Shown in pieces: positions 46,129-60,240 of a stretch of 64,000 bases of DNA. The notes below the pieces were generated by a model, which was given only the letters and a program-made list of their open reading frames with translations, made no database searches and was not told the DNA's origin. The stretch lies in NCBI GenBank assembly GCA_963920575.1, contig OY986967.1, positions 325,001 to 389,000 of the forward strand, in the 5' to 3' direction. The translations under genes were made by a program, and so were the position numbers. Within the stretch, counting starts at the first letter, position 1. Each line of letters opens with the position of its first letter. This DNA comes from Narthecium ossifragum (Eukaryota > Streptophyta > Magnoliopsida > Dioscoreales > Nartheciaceae).

Positions 46129-49100
46129 TCAGGATTGAATTAAATGCCTTTCTCGAAACATCCTTCCAAGCTCCATGTAGAGAATGCGTTGTTCCTCATG
46201 GGTAAGGTTCCTTAGTATCTGGCAAGAGAAACCATGGATTATCTAATAGATATAAACAAAAAGAAAGGGGAAAGGGAAGAATAGTATGAAAGAGAGATGC
46301 AATACCTGATCAATAATCGCCTCGACTGAAATGTTCTGTTGCATGATGAATGACTGATGGTATATGTATGCAAAGACAGCCATTACCATCTAAGACAAAG
46401 ACAAGATCGAATATTATCATACAGTAGTATATGGACATGGCGTATGAGAGCAACAAAGGAGCTTGACTTTGTCCCCCCCCAAAAAAAAGAAGAAAAATCT
46501 TCCATCCATTCTTACTTAGATGTAACTGGAAACGTAAATCACAAAGCAAATTGACTTCATAAGCATTTTAAGCAGCAAAAAAAATTTCTCCCAAGACAAA
46601 AACATATGAAGGTCAACAATCCACCTACACAACTCATAACTTAGTGGTGCAAATCTCTATAGAGATTTTTTCTTAGCATAAGGTACTTGATGTGCAACTA
46701 ATAATATCCTTGTGCAGGAAACATGCCTATGGCATGAAATAGATCTAGTTTTTTAAACTTAGATTCAGAAATCACTGAAAAGGATCTGAATGCACTATAT
46801 AATTAACTAAAGATGAAACACTACTCGCAGACAAGATATTTACATCAAAATTGCATTAAAGAAACACAAATCGCTCAAAGCTGTGCAAATGGATCCGTCA
46901 AAGACTTACTTGGCAATCCATTCTATCGGTAATACCACCATGGCCGGGAATACTATCACCAAAATCCTGCAGAATGGAAGAGAAGAAAGAATTTCATAAT
47001 TACATCCATTTCACTCCTTTTGGCTTACATTTTGACAGCGAACAAGAAAACACCTTGATGTTAAAGGCCCTCTTAAATCCACTTGCGAAGAATCCACCAA
47101 ATGGAGCTATGATTGATGCAAATAAACCAAGAGCCAAAGCATGCCACTGAACAGGCAATATGGACACCTCTTTCCATGGAAACTGCGAAAAAATGCAAAC
47201 AAACAGTCTATAATTATGAACCAAGGGAAAACGAAAAGGTTAGCCACTATTGACAAGACTCAACCTGACAAGCAGACATTAAGCTTATGGATAGAGGCTA
47301 CATGGAACAGAAAAAAGACATCCCACAGACTTCAGCTTCAACAATCAAGAAAATGAAAATTTTAATCTGCCAACATTATTAGGGTGGAAGACGCAATGAA
47401 TTCGTAAGATACTTGACAGGCAGCTGGCAAAATTCCAAGGAGCATTCATGGTTAATATTTGAAATCTGAGTCGGCTGACTATGCGTCTCAGGACATGAAC
47501 TTAAATGCCTTACCCACTGAGGCACCCATCCCGTCAACGAATAATATGTTGGTTTGAACATCAGACCAGGATCGCATTCAAGCCATCCGGTGGATAAGTC
47601 CTGCATGTATCCCACCCATTAAAACCAATTAATAATCTTTTGCGGAAGTCTGGCGATTGCAGCAACCTTGCAAGATTAATTCCAGACGAAAGGGGTACCT
47701 TTCTTGGGCATGTCAACCACTGAAAACGACCCAGCACATTTGCTAGCTGCAGGAAAACAAGGAAACAACATATGTTAGAACTCCTCATACTACATTGAGT
47801 TGTTAGGTGTAAACATAATATTTGGATGGATTCAGATTGATGTAAGAGCAAATATTGTAATTTCCAAGGGACGGATGAGTAAATATCAGGAAAACAATAT
47901 GTAAAATTTAAAGTTCATGAATTAGACACACATGCAAAAATATCTATATACATGCTTGAGTAAGACTTGACAAGATATACATAGTTAAGCATCACAGTTT
48001 AATTCTTCAAGAAAAACTTCCATGACCAGATAAGTAAATAAATGCCATTACAATCTATGACTTGTATACAAGGTTTCTGTCAGCAACACCAAACCAAGAT
48101 TTTAACATCCAGCCCAGGAAACAAACAAGGAAAGAGTTCACCACCATGCTTACTAATTCTAAGTGCAAGGATGAACAACATGGATGGAGAATCAGATCAC
48201 TTAGGGCGTGTTTGGCGCGCATCCCAGACGGAATCCGGGATCCGGCAATATCCGCAGGAGTGGATACCGCGAACGGCGTCCGCTCGCAACGAGTGGACGC
48301 CGATTCCGCCGGTGAGCCAAACGCCGGGATCTGGAACCCGTGGATTCCGGGATCCGGAGGATTCGCCCCCATTCCATGCATCCAAACAGGGCCATAGAGG
48401 ATGCCAAACACAACTCCAGAGTTGTATCCCTTACAAGCCATACAAGATTGACATGCTTGAAAAACTGCCTAGTCCAGACTTGATCCTAGATTCCTTGCAC
48501 TAACTATGGAATGAAATGGGACATGTTATGTGCCGTCGCTATATTAAATCACCACGCATCTTTTGTAGGAGCATAAAATCCTAACCATTGATGTAGAAAG
48601 TACTCTTAGTATTAAGACAGCACAAAAAAGATTGGATGAATGCTGACTCCATAAAAGGTTGTCAACTTCCATTTTGCTTTCTCCACAATGTGACTGCCAT
48701 ATTTCAAAACTATAATAAGTGACACAAAGACAGACTGAGAAAACTCAGAAAAGTACTCCTCAATATTAGAGAAGTAAATGGATAGAAAATATCATATATC
48801 TTTTTATGGGCAGATTAATCTGGTGTAAAGAAAAAAAAATTGTCAGCACTCGTGCAGAGACAAAATCAGATGAATGTAAACACAGTTTCCAACTAGCAAC
48901 TAAAAAAGCAAAAGACATGGATTATAAGAAAAAAAAATAAAACCCAAGGACCTGCTAAGCATGCTCACCACAAATGCAGAGAACATAGTGGTTACTGACG
49001 CACCAATGAAACCCTCCCAAGTCTTTTTCGGAGACAATTTTATTAATGGCGTTCTCCCAAAAAAGAATCCAAAGAAGTATGCCGCAACATCATTGATAGC

Positions 49101-52100
49101 AATAAGTAAACCTGGCAATAGAAACCTGAACAAAAATATGGCCTTACATTGACATAAAAATCTAAACATAGTTAATTTGAACATGTGCATAAAAAGAAAC
49201 AAAGCTGCACAGAGTGGTCTACATATAAAAGGAAGTATATTGAACAAAGTCAACACAAGCATTAAATCTTATCATTGGGAAGTATCTCGTAAAAATCTGC
49301 AAAATAAAGAGCAATACATGATGAGCTCATTTATACCTTGGGCAGGACGCTACCACTAATAATTTTTCAAAGGAACAAAAATGACCAACTGAAGCGCATG
49401 GTATAGCAAGAATAAATCCCTCATTGGATCACATATAAGAATCCCAAACCAGTACAAGTATGAAAATGCTGTTCTACATATTGCAGTTCAAAGCAAAACA
49501 CGACTTCATATTTCATTCCTAGTCATAATCAACTCTGTTTGCCTTACATACAACACTCACATCATCAGGGTCACCTTGGAGAAGGTTCATAGAACTCATT
49601 CAGTGTTGCTTTTTATTTCATAAATTATTTCCCTGTTGAATCACAAATACGATGAGTAACCTAGAAGATTTTTTTTCCAGTACATTTTAAGGTTTTTCTT
49701 GTATGACTTTATCCATGGAACTCTGCCGCAGCTGCCACCCAAGTTGGTTAGTTTTTCAAAGTTCAAACTAATACAAGCTGCATTTTTGTTTTGGCATACC
49801 CAAATTTTATTTTCCAACTTCCAAGTCTTTATTTTTTGCTGCAGTATGTAAAGGCACTATGTTTTAATCTAATCTCTCATCATGGATCAAAAGGTTGTCA
49901 GTACACAGAAAGACGCACATCTTTGCCTTCAATTACATATATGGTAGACGAATTTGGAGCATCAACTTACAAAACTATTTCGGAGTTTGGAACAACTATA
50001 AATGCCTTCAATTACATATATGACTAATAGCTTCACCTGTGCATAGATATGCAAACCACATAAATGATTACGGCAAGACAGTACATAAATGCATTAAGCC
50101 ACATACCGACTGGTACACTGCAATGTTTAAATTTAGCTGGATTAAGCCCATTAGTCTAGATACTTATCAGCTACATTCTTTACAAAATTTTTGTTGGCTT
50201 GTATAAAATTCAACCATACCATAGGTGCAGCTGTATAAGAACCTTTATATCGTTGTACCAAGAAAAAAGCTAAAGATTTCAAGATAGTAACACCACCAAT
50301 GAAAAAGGAAGAAAATAAAACTAAACCAGGAAATCTACTATCGACATCTGGCTCTAGTGGATTCTATCTTTTCCGGGTAGCCAACTAGACCTTAACCACA
50401 AACAAGTTTAATAGCTTCAAATTTAAGCAGCCAATAGAATTATTAACCGCAAACAAGTAATATTACCAGAAAATCCCCTCAAATATGTTTGCCACGGTGA
50501 AGGAGGACTGTGCGAACACCAAAAGAAGGATCATATGTGTCCATGCATACTGGCTGAATTGATACTTGTACGTCTTTTTCTTCAATGTAAGAATGAACCA
50601 GATAAAACCTAAAGCAAACAGCCAACAGCTAGTTAGGTAGAAATGCAAAAATGGACAGGAACAATGAAGATGACATATGTGGAATACACTGGTAAAAGAA
50701 CAACAAGTAGAAAAATTGTCCATTTTATATCACATGACGGCTTAAAGTTTTCCAACTTAGGCAGAAGTCACCCGAAAATGAATCAGGTCCCAATTAAACT
50801 AGTGAATGAAAGGAAAGGCCAGCAAAATTACACAGTGAATATAGACTGCTTAAAATGCAAAGAAGGCAATCCTAAATGGATAATCTGGACAGAAAGTGCC
50901 ATGGAACTTTAATGCAAGAAAGAAGGTATTCGGAAAACCTTGACTAAACAGAGGGCAGCTAAAGTTCATAGAAAGCAGTAAACTGCATCTTACAGTATGA
51001 CCAGACCACTACTTTCACCATCAAGGTCTGAGATTTACTGCTATCAAGCCAAGCTATATTTCCTAGTAGCAAATAAAATAAAAAATGCAAGTCAAGGTAG
51101 GGCAAAAAATGAAGCAATCAGAATGGTTATTTTCTTAAGAACTATTTTCCAAATATTAATATTCCACGATGTGCAAGATATCTAGTGTGCTAGTTAGCCT
51201 TGATTTTTCTACCAGCGCCATTAGCAGAGGAGGGAAACTATAACAAGACGGAAAGAGATAGCGGATACAACAATTCCCCAAGTCAAGATGCCTCAGAAGG
51301 TTACCAAAAGGATGGCCAATAAGTATAAAAGTATGTCCAGTGAAAGGGAAATAAATGCACATTCTCCATAGGATTCTGCTAGTAATCACATATTAAGAAA
51401 AAAGAAAGCACTCATACCAAAGAATCACTCATTCATGATGATAGAAAAGGCATAAAAGGAGAATTGTAGACCTGCGATGTACAAGAAGTAACATATAACC
51501 ATCTGATATTTGATAAGGCCACTGACAACCTGATATAACAGTTTATCTGACGTCACGGTGTTTACAAGTTGTCGACTGAGAAAGCGACCATATGTATATA
51601 ACATGGCCGTGAAGAAAAAGTGCCTACAAAATATTCACTGAAGTCACAAAGAGACAAATGAAAGATCTTGTAAAGAGGACATATGAAAGATCTTGAGACT
51701 AGAAGGGCAATGTCAAAGCCATGGACGATACCAATTTAAGAGCCTGAATCCTGGTAGTTGCCTGTCCTCGTTAACTTTTCTAAGTAGATTGAAAAGTTCC
51801 TTTGCCATAAAGATTTGGATGACAACAACCAAGGCCCAAATATACAGATGGCCCATGTAGACAATAAGCGAGAAACCGGCTACCATCCAGAGCGATGAAT
51901 ATGTACGAATACGCATTGATCGGTACTTATTTTGGTCATTGACAAGCAAATGTGATCCATTGGCTTTATTTGCATACGGAGATACCTGAAATTAAATATT
52001 TAGTCACATACTGTGTTCCATAAAGGTTTTTGGCAGTCAAACCTGTCTAATTGGAAATAAAACACATGCTCAACCGATCGTAATGGTATTATACACGAAA

Positions 52101-52467
52101 TAAGAGACGAGCTGTGCAAATCTGACAGCAAGCTCATTCATTCAATACCATATAAAAGACCATCGAACCAAGATTGGGTAAAATATAAGAACTTAACTTT
52201 CAAAGTTGCAGAATATGAACCGACACTCTATTCAGATATTCTAAGATAAAACTCGGAACCCATACTATATACTATAGGTCAACTCCCTCCTTAAATCCTC
52301 AATATGGGTTGATAAAGAAAGAACAGGAACTATGAAAAATGCACCAGCAAAAGAAAGAATCATAGAAAATGAGCCCATAATAGTGAGGGACCAACCTCAC
52401 TTGAGCGCTTCCGATGCCGAATGCGTCCTGAACTTGAACTGTCGCTTGTTGTACTCTCCCTTTGCAT
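46129..52467 (-). CDS. CDS1: Phosphatidate cytidylyltransferase (CDP-diacylglycerol synthase), 11 coding exons
   Basis: Exons in transcript order: 52467-52396, 51985-51732, 51623-51472, 50608-50467, 49125-48969, 47746-47699, 47600-47514, 47182-47054, 46966-46910, 46389-46306 and 46218-46129 (1272 nt, 423 aa, phases consistent). The enzyme makes CDP-diacylglycerol from CTP and phosphatidic acid, the precursor of phosphatidylinositol and phosphatidylglycerol, in ER-type membranes. The protein has a hydrophilic basic N terminus, several hydrophobic helices, [20 protein letters not shown], and the family signature [20 protein letters not shown] followed by GITDRMD with its metal-binding aspartates. 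Length matches Arabidopsis CDS1/CDS2. The gene looks intact and functional despite MITEs and a large palindrome in its introns. Confidence 0.95.
48195..48402. mobile_element. MITE in an intron of the CDP-DAG synthase gene
   Basis: Left GGGCGTGTTTGGCGCGCATC, right end reverse-complements to TATGGCCCTGTTTGGATGCA. The GC-rich core (CCGGGATCCGG words) stands out from the AT-rich intron. The several overlapping open frames here are artefacts of it. Confidence 0.72.
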
Positions 52468-53055
52468 GATTGCTAATATTTTGATCTACTAAAAGAAGCA
52501 AAGCTGACAGAGAGCTTCATGAGGAACCATTTAAGGACATGGCCCTATGATAACATATTGCGAACAGAGTATCCGCAACAGCATACTTTTAAGGCAAAAA
52601 AACATACATATTTCCACAACAGTAGGCCTAAAGAATACTATACACAGTAGATGTCCCAAAAATGCACATTGCAAATCAGTAAAAACATGAGGGAGCTTTA
52701 TCAAATGGGTCAGCCAAACACTCAGTCATGGAAAAATGTGAAAATAAAATCTGCATTAGAAAGGTCATCAAATCAGGTCATCGGCATACAAGGGCCACCC
52801 CTTCACTTAGCACAAATTTTTGAAAACATGGAACACTTAAAGGTAATGAATGCAAGCGTGTTCAAGCTATGGAGACAGCATTTTCTCAACAATGAAGACA
52901 GATGAAGAACTAACCACAAGTTTATAAACACTTCATATTTACCAATTCCAAACCCGGATCTGTATAAAATTATCATGTGTAACCTTAGATTCACAATTCT
53001 GCTCTTTAAATGCTACTTCATGGCAGCAAGCTTGCAAACTTTGAAGCCCTCATGG

Positions 53056-53383
53056 CCCTGTTTGGTTCACTATATAAGGCTTTGTATAGGATTTTTTACA
53101 TTGTTATTGGTATTTGGTACACCAAAAAAGATAGTATAATTGTTTTACGTTGAAAACTTAAGTGCAATATAACTCTATACCACCTCTGAGTTGAAATAAT
53201 TGTATACAAAACTCATCGTAATATTTATTTTTGGAAGAGTACTGAAATTGTACTTACTATACCAACTCCCATTACACCAAATAATATATAGTACTAAAAA
53301 TTATTCTTAAACTATCCATTATGTATCTTATACAATGTATGGTTATACATCCATATCCTATACACCGAACCAAACAACAACTG
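53056..53383. mobile_element. MITE at the outer end of the palindrome's left arm
   Basis: CCTGTTTGGTTCACTATATA at the left and CCTATACACCGAACCAAACA at the right form terminal inverted repeats; TATACCACCTCTGAG lies inside. The right arm of the palindrome ends within a copy of this MITE (55965-56221), missing its last ~50 bp. Confidence 0.7.
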
Positions 53384-56221
53384 AATTTCACCAATCTAAG
53401 CACCTAATTTCTAGCGTACACGTGTCTTTCCTCAAAACAATCCAGTTCTCCAATGAATGCAACAATTTCTACACCAAGCGTATCCTTTTCTCCTCTTCAT
53501 ACAACCGCAAAGTTCTTACACGCAATCAAATTTCTCCAATCTTCTTACAAACCGACACCAAGGCCAAAAAGTCATCAACAAGTCACGATATCAATAACCA
53601 TCATGAAGAAAGGAAAGAGCATGGCATCTCCAATCTCATCACCGCAACTAATTCGATGTCAAATTATCCTAAAACATCAGAATCCAAAATCTAACCTGCT
53701 TTCACTCCAACGACGTTGTCGCTTGATACCCCAAAGTTGTTGAGACCCCCAAACCAGCGCTCTACTAGTGCGGCGCCTCAAATCGTAGAGCCGAGAAAAC
53801 AAACAACAAAAATAAACACATAGATAGGATTCAAGGGCGGCGGCGATCCCATTAGCGATCATTAAAGCAAGGCATAGGCAGTCTAAGAGATCATAGTCTC
53901 GCTAGAATTCTCTCGGAGACGGATAGATGGGGGAGCGCTCGCGAGTTTACGGGAAGATTGAGGAGAAGAAGATCACGAGTTTTTGTCGGGATGGGGAGTC
54001 AAGTCCGGAATAAAGAGGTGAAGGATTTGTGCTTGCCTTCTTGGGAGGTGGAAGAGGTTTGATGATGTACAGTTGTCCTTTGAGATTGATAATGAACGAT
54101 TGATATGGAAAGGGTTTGCCGATTGGACACGGTGTGATTCTCCAATCTCTAGCACAACTGTTTTGTGGCAGCGGATTACATACGGCATTGTTTTTAATAA
54201 ATAAAATTAAGTTTAAATTGCTTTTTGATACTCTTTCGTTACTATCAAGAAAATTATTAGAGTTTTTAATTGATAATATTGTTTCGAGATCCAAATGACC
54301 CCTTTCAAATTAAAAAATATTTTTTAATTGTAACATCACATCAATTCATAGATGACCAATACAACACCGAAATCTACGAGTCTTAATAATTGAGTTTTGC
54401 CCCTTATTTGGTTGTGCTATAATTAGAAAGTGGATATGAGAAAGACATACTTATTAGTTGAATCGTACTTGATTGTGCTATGAACGGAATTTAACTTTCT
54501 AACGTTTTGAAGAAAAAGAGAAGGAACATGGAAATCAAAGCACATACAATGCCAAATACTTATAGAATTAAATCAACCTACTAACCTTCTGACAAAAATG
54601 AGTAAACAGAAAAATATTAGTAGTCAGAAATAAGAAGATATAAATATATGACCAAGTAATAATAGAGCTAACTCCTGATTTCGCAAGAGGAGTTAGCTCG
54701 ATCATTACTTGATCATATATTTTATATCTTCTTATTTCTGACTACTAATATTTTTCTCTTTCCTCATTTTTCTTAAAATATTAATAGATTGATTTAATTC
54801 TATGACTGCTTGGCATTCTATGTGCTTTGACTTCCATATTCCCTCGTTTTTTCTTCAAAATGTTAGAAAGTTAAGAATTTAACTCTCATAGCACAACTAA
54901 GTACGATTCAACTAATGAGTAGGTCTTTCTCATATCCACTTTCTAATTATAGAATAATCAAATAAGGGGCAAAACTCAATGATTAAGATTTGTAGATTTC
55001 GATGTTGTATGGATCATCTATGAATTGATGTGATGTTACAATTAGAAAATATTTTCTTAATTTAAAAAGGGTTATTTGGATCTCGAAACAATTTTATCAA
55101 TTAAAAACTCTAATAATTTTCTTGACAGTAACGAAGGGGTACCAAAAAATAATTTAAACTTAATTTTATTTATTAAAAACAATGTCGCATGTAATTTGCC
55201 GCCACAAAACAGTTGTGGTGGAGATTGGAGAATCACACCGTGTCCAATCGGCAAACCCCATCCATATCAATTGTTCATTACCAATCTCAAAGCACACCCG
55301 CATCAAACATCTTCCACCTCCCAAGAAGGCAAGCACAAATCCTTCACCTCTTTATTCCGCTTCCAACCCCACCCGACTCCCCCTCCCGACAAAACCTCAT
55401 CATCTTGTTCTCCTCAATCCTCCCATAAACTCGCGAGCGCTCCCCAATCGATCCGTCTCCGAGAGAATTCTAGGGAGACTATGATCTATTAGACCGCCTA
55501 TGCCTTGCTTTAATGATCGCTAATGGGATCGCCGCCGCCCTCGAATCCTATCTATGCGTTTATTTATGCTGTTTGCTTTCTGGGTTCTATGATTTGAGGC
55601 GCCACACTAGCAGAGCGCTGATCTAGAGGTCTCGGCAGCTTTCGAGGTATCAAGCGACAGCGTCATTGGAGCCAAAGCATATTAGATTTTGAATTCCAAT
55701 GTTTTAGGATAATTTGATATTGAATTAGTTGTGGTGACGAGATTGGAGGAGCCGTGCTCTTTCCTTTCTTCATGGTTTTGGCCTTGGTGTCGATTTGTAA
55801 GAAGATTGGAGAAATTTGATTGTGTATGGGAACTTTGCGGTTGTACAAAGAGGAGAAAAGGATACGCTTGGTATAGAAATTGTTATTCATTAGAGAACTG
55901 GATTGTTTTGAGGATAGACACGCGTATGCTAGAAATTAGGTGCTTAGATTGGTGAAACTAATTTGTTGTTTGGTTGTGTATAGGAAATGGATGTATAACT
56001 ATACATTGTCTAAGATATATAATGGATAGTTTAAGAATAATTTTTAGTACTATATATTATTTGGTGTAATGGGAGTTGGTATAGTAAGTATAATTTCAGT
56101 ACTCTTCTAAAAATAAATATTACGATGAGTTTTGTATACAATTATTCCAACTGACCTAGAGTTATATAGCAAGGATTAAAGTTTCCAACGTAAAACAATT
56201 AAACTAGCACCAAATACCAAT
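53108..56221. repeat. 3.1-kb palindrome (arms ~1.5 kb) in the 5'-UTR intron
   Basis: The two arms are highly similar along their whole length in inverted orientation, judged by eye. Examples are CACCAATCTAAGCACCTAAT (53389; reverse at about 55950), TCCAATCTTCTTACAAACCG (about 53535; reverse 55800), GATTGGACACGGTGTGATTC (54121; reverse 55230), and the centre GAGCTAACTCCT - 11 nt - AGGAGTTAGCTC at 54665-54699. Each arm includes a MITE and about 1.2 kb of other non-coding DNA. RNA across it could form a very long hairpin. Confidence 0.92.
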
Positions 56222-57112
56222 TCCTCCTCGGTTGGGACAACAGAATCTCCAACATTGCATAAGATGTAATTATGGAGTATACAACATGCTAAAACAAGGT
56301 CTACTTGAGTAGGAAATGGAATTAGATGTAATTAGGAGCAGCAGCTCCTACGGTCAATCACATACAAATTGGTTTCCTAGTGATTGTGATGAGGTTAATT
56401 GATCCAAAAAATAAAAAGGCTAACAATCAACCAAACAATGCTAACATATAGAGACTTTGGTAGCAATTCACATGAAAGATACAATGAGAATTGTCATAAA
56501 TAAGACTTCTAACACATTAGCATCTGAAATGAGAACTGTAAATAGAAACACATGATGTTTTCGGTGCCAACAAAAGAAGCTGCTAACTGCGTAGGAAGAA
56601 AAGGTACTTAAACTACAACTAAAATTGACCCCAAAATCAAAACAAAGAAAAAGATCAGAAGAACTTAAAAAGTAGAATTTGAACTAATAAAAGAACTCAA
56701 TAAAGGGAGTATTTTCCTTTCTTTTGTTTTCAGGAGAGAAAGACAGACAGACAGAGAAAGAGGAGTCGTCTTTATCAGAAGAAAGATAAAAGGAATCCAA
56801 AGTGCACGAAAAAATCTCCTAAATAAAATCCCTCCTAAATAGAATCCCATACGAAGCCCAAGAACTCAAGGAAACCATCAAAACAAATAGAAGAAGCAAA
56901 CAATTGAAAATCCAGATATACCCATAGAAGATCAAGCAGCGAATTCACTGAAAACCCATGATTATATACAAAAGAACAATACGCAGAAAATGGGAAGGGA
57001 TAATTAAAATGGCCAAAAACAAAAGCAACTAAGAAGGGGGCAGACCAAACCAGAAGAAAGAAAGCCAGCAGCCAGGAAAACAGAGAAAAAAGCAAGCAAG
57101 AAAAATACGCAC

Positions 57113-57420
57113 CCGGATGAAAAAGGTGGCAGCTTTCTTAATGGTCACAGAGAATCCCTCCTCTGAATCCTTTCCCAGATCCTCGCGGGGTGGCTTCAGG
57201 TGCACGGGGTGGCAGCTGGGTCGTGGATTCCGGCGATGGGCGTGGCCGTCGAGGGGTTTTGTGGGATGTCGGCGATCGGGTGAGAGAGAGAGCAGCAGAA
57301 GAGAGGTGGTGCGGCGGAAGGGGAGGGGGAGGTCAGCACCGGTTAGAGAGGATGGAATGGGAGGTCGCGATCGCCAGATCTGGCATCTTCCTCACGGATC
57401 GGGCCTATTTGGACTAGATC
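57113..57420 (-). promoter_or_regulatory. Probable 5' UTR exon of the CDP-DAG synthase gene
   Basis: A donor (CATCCGG then GTGCGTATTT) on the minus strand at 57113 follows a CT/GC-rich block typical of a leader. A matching acceptor (CTTCTTTTAG) lies about 20 nt before the start codon, near 52489. The implied intron is about 4.6 kb and contains the palindrome. The transcription start is not resolved; 57420 is a rough limit. Confidence 0.5.
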
Positions 57421-57539
57421 TGTCCTCCGAGAGAGAGGGGAAGGAGACCAGAGCTCGGGGACGGGGAAAGGGGGCGAGTGATGAGAGATCGGGGGAAAAC
57501 AACGGGGTGCTTTTTACTGATCACGTAATGCATTAGCAG

Positions 57540-58500
57540 ATGCTAAAACGGCTGTTTTGGCTGGGATATGGGTGGATATAGTCTTCCGGATATATTCTCG
57601 GGAAATAATATAATGGGTTAAATTCTTCTCTCATATGAACGATAATGTGGGAGAAGATTTAATTAAATATTTAAACTTTTTTTGTTTTTTAATCTAATGG
57701 ATTTTATCTATTACATATCTCACCTTCTCATGGGATTATTTTATCCCATGTACATGGGATATGGAGTCTCGATGGGATAATTTATTCATGCCTAAAATCA
57801 CACCAAACATGGGATAAAATAGGGTCCAAGGGATTATTAATCCTATCACACCTATAATACCACGAAATAAACGAACCCTAGGGTGACTAACATCCAACCC
57901 CAAAGTAGTGTACATGCACATGGCATGTACACAAATCTTTTTCCTTTTGGCTAAGGGGTTGTTTGTTTGGCTGGAATAGAGGCTGAAATGGCTGGAATAA
58001 AATGGCATTCCAGCCACCATGTTGTTTGTTTCACTGGAATGGCCTCCATTCCATTCCAGTCACATTCCAAAAGCATTCCAAAGCCCTCCATTCCAACCAA
58101 ATGTTTCTGGCCAAATATTGGCCAGAAACATTTTCCAGTCGATTTCTCCAGCCGATTTTTCAAATGGCTTTCCATCATTTTCCATCCACGCGGAGAACCC
58201 TAGCCATAGCCCTATCTTTCTCTCATTCGTCTGCCGCCATCTCTTCTTCTCCTCACCATCTTCCTCACCACTAGCCCGATCTGATAAAAAAACTTTTCCT
58301 TCCGCCGCCATCGCTTCTTCTCCTCACCAGCTTCCTCACCACTAGCCCGATCCCGATCTTTCCATCCCACGCGGAGCACCTTAGCAACAACCCGATCTTT
58401 CTTTCCTTCCACCGCCATCTCTTCTTCATCTCTTCCTCACCAGCTTCCTCACAGCTAGCCGCCATGGATCCTCTGTTTTCCTCCCCCATTGATCTTTCTC
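57540..58500. other. Repeat-rich spacer
   Basis: TTTGGCTGGAAT/ATTCCAG words around 57960-58080 suggest a transposon end. From 58190 to 58450 a pyrimidine-rich block (CTTCTTCTCCTCACC, CCTCACCACTAGCCCGATC) occurs in about three imperfect tandem copies. No recognised protein. Confidence 0.45.
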
Positions 58501-58562
58501 TCCTTCCGCTGATCTATCTCACGATGGTCTCCTCGTCCTCCATCCTTGAACACCATATCTGA

Positions 58563-58840
58563 GTGAGAGAGACCACGAGATCCCCTGGTTTCTTCCTCCC
58601 TTGGTTCTCTCGTCCCGTCGACCGTCAAGAGACCACAAGATCCTCTCCTCCAACCTCAAGCAGTCGCCCTTCTTCCTTACCGGTGTTGTTAAGAGACCAC
58701 GAGACTTCAGCCGTACAACCTCAACCTCAAGCAGTCGCCCTTCTTCCTTATCCAGCCGCCGGCCACGAAGAGGAGGGAGGAGCTCGACCCGGATGCGAGC
58801 AACGCCGTCGACGGGAAACACTTCACCAGCGGGAGGTTAG
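58563..58840 (+). other. Possible captured exon, unidentified
   Basis: GC-rich, with a local ~60-bp duplication (CCTCAAGCAGTCGCCCTTCT at about 58654 and 58724). One frame at the end reads ATKRREELDPDASNAVDGKH before a GGAG/GTTAGC donor-like site. I cannot place it in a family. Confidence 0.3.
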
Positions 58841-60240
58841 CCACCTTACTTTCTCTCTTCATTGTAGATCTGATGGTGCTCTATCGTGCAATTTCTCTCA
58901 TTGATTTGATTCGTTGCAATGGTTTCCATTGATCGATTGGTTTTTTTGTTGATTTTCCATTGGATCTGATGGGCATTCTTGGTTTCATGTTTGGTATTGT
59001 AGATGCTATTTTTTATTTTCCAAGTCTGAGTTCTGATAAACATGTATGAGTGCTCATTTTAATTTTCTTTTCCATTGCAACATTATTTTGCTGCTATAGC
59101 CTTTGGATTAGAGAAGAAAATTAGCATTAGATAATTATCGAGAAAACTTCATCTCATTCCATTCTATGATATCTGGGTGTTTTATGTACAATCTTGGTTT
59201 GCTTTCATGAACACTAGTGAAGAAGTTTTTTTTTATTAGATTGGTAGATTCAGGGGTAGCTATATAGCCTGTAATTCTTGGAAAAACTCCATTTTTCATT
59301 TGTGAATCTGAGAGTAGAGAAGATGAGGTCCGTACATGATAAGATTAAAAAAAAATGCAATTACTAGTTGAAATGGGTGCAGCATGGTATCTGTCTACCT
59401 CAAAAGATTATGTGTGTTGGTGTTGTACATGTAAACTTTAGCATGTAACTTTTGAGTAACATATGTGTATAAATCTTAAACTAAATGTGAAAATCCTAAA
59501 TAAGAAGCATGACATTTTAATTTTGAGGTGCTAGAGGTAAAATGACAGCCTGCTTGGTATGATCCATAACTTGTCAAAGACTCAAAGAAAACAGAGGACA
59601 AAATGTTAGATTAAAATTAGGCTATGACATTCTTTAGTTTCTTGATCTTGAGTTGGTATGAGATTGTGTCCCCGCAAAAAAATGTTGCTCTTCGTCTCCT
59701 CATAATGAAATGAAGTGTATGTAATCAGCAGGGTTGCTGCCAACACTCTGCACCATACGAATTGAATTGCCTTGCCCTGACAAATTATAGCATGTACAGC
59801 ATATGCTCCTTTCCAGTTTAGATAAGAAATGAGCATCCAAAACTGCTTATATAGATTGATTTCATCCAAAACTCCATTTTTCATTTGTGAATCCGAGAGT
59901 AGAGAAGATGAGGTTCGTACATGCAAAAGCCTGGAGGATCGTTTGGTATGGGAATAACTTTATTCCGGATTAAGGGAGTTTATTTCCGGTTTCGAGAATA
60001 ACTTTGTAATGATTACTTAGAAACTATGTGAGGAGATATTTCCTTGCAAAAAAAAGCCTTTTGACCTATGATTTTCGGATGAAGCAAAGCCCCATGCATG
60101 ACATAAACTCTTTAGGTCAGAGAGTTGTATCATGATTCCCAGTCTGATAGCAAGGAGATATTCCAGTTGTTGATGGGAATTGACAACAAAAAACTTTATT
60201 GGAGATAAAAAGGACAAACAAGAGCATCGCTCAACTGATC
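58841..60240. other. AT-rich spacer with a 54-bp direct repeat
   Basis: The sequence containing CTCCATTTTTCATTTGTGAA and GAGAGTAGAGAAGATGAGGT occurs at 59285-59338 and 59869-59924 in direct orientation. No genes recognised. The part near 60240 may be 3' flank of the alcohol dehydrogenase exon. Confidence 0.5.

Noticed and set aside
48055..48503. Several overlapping open frames in the CDP-DAG synthase intron
   Set aside because: They arise from the GC-rich MITE at 48195-48402 and have no family features.
46129..57420. CDP-DAG synthase gene disrupted by transposons
   Set aside because: All insertions lie in introns, exon phases are intact and the catalytic signature is complete.
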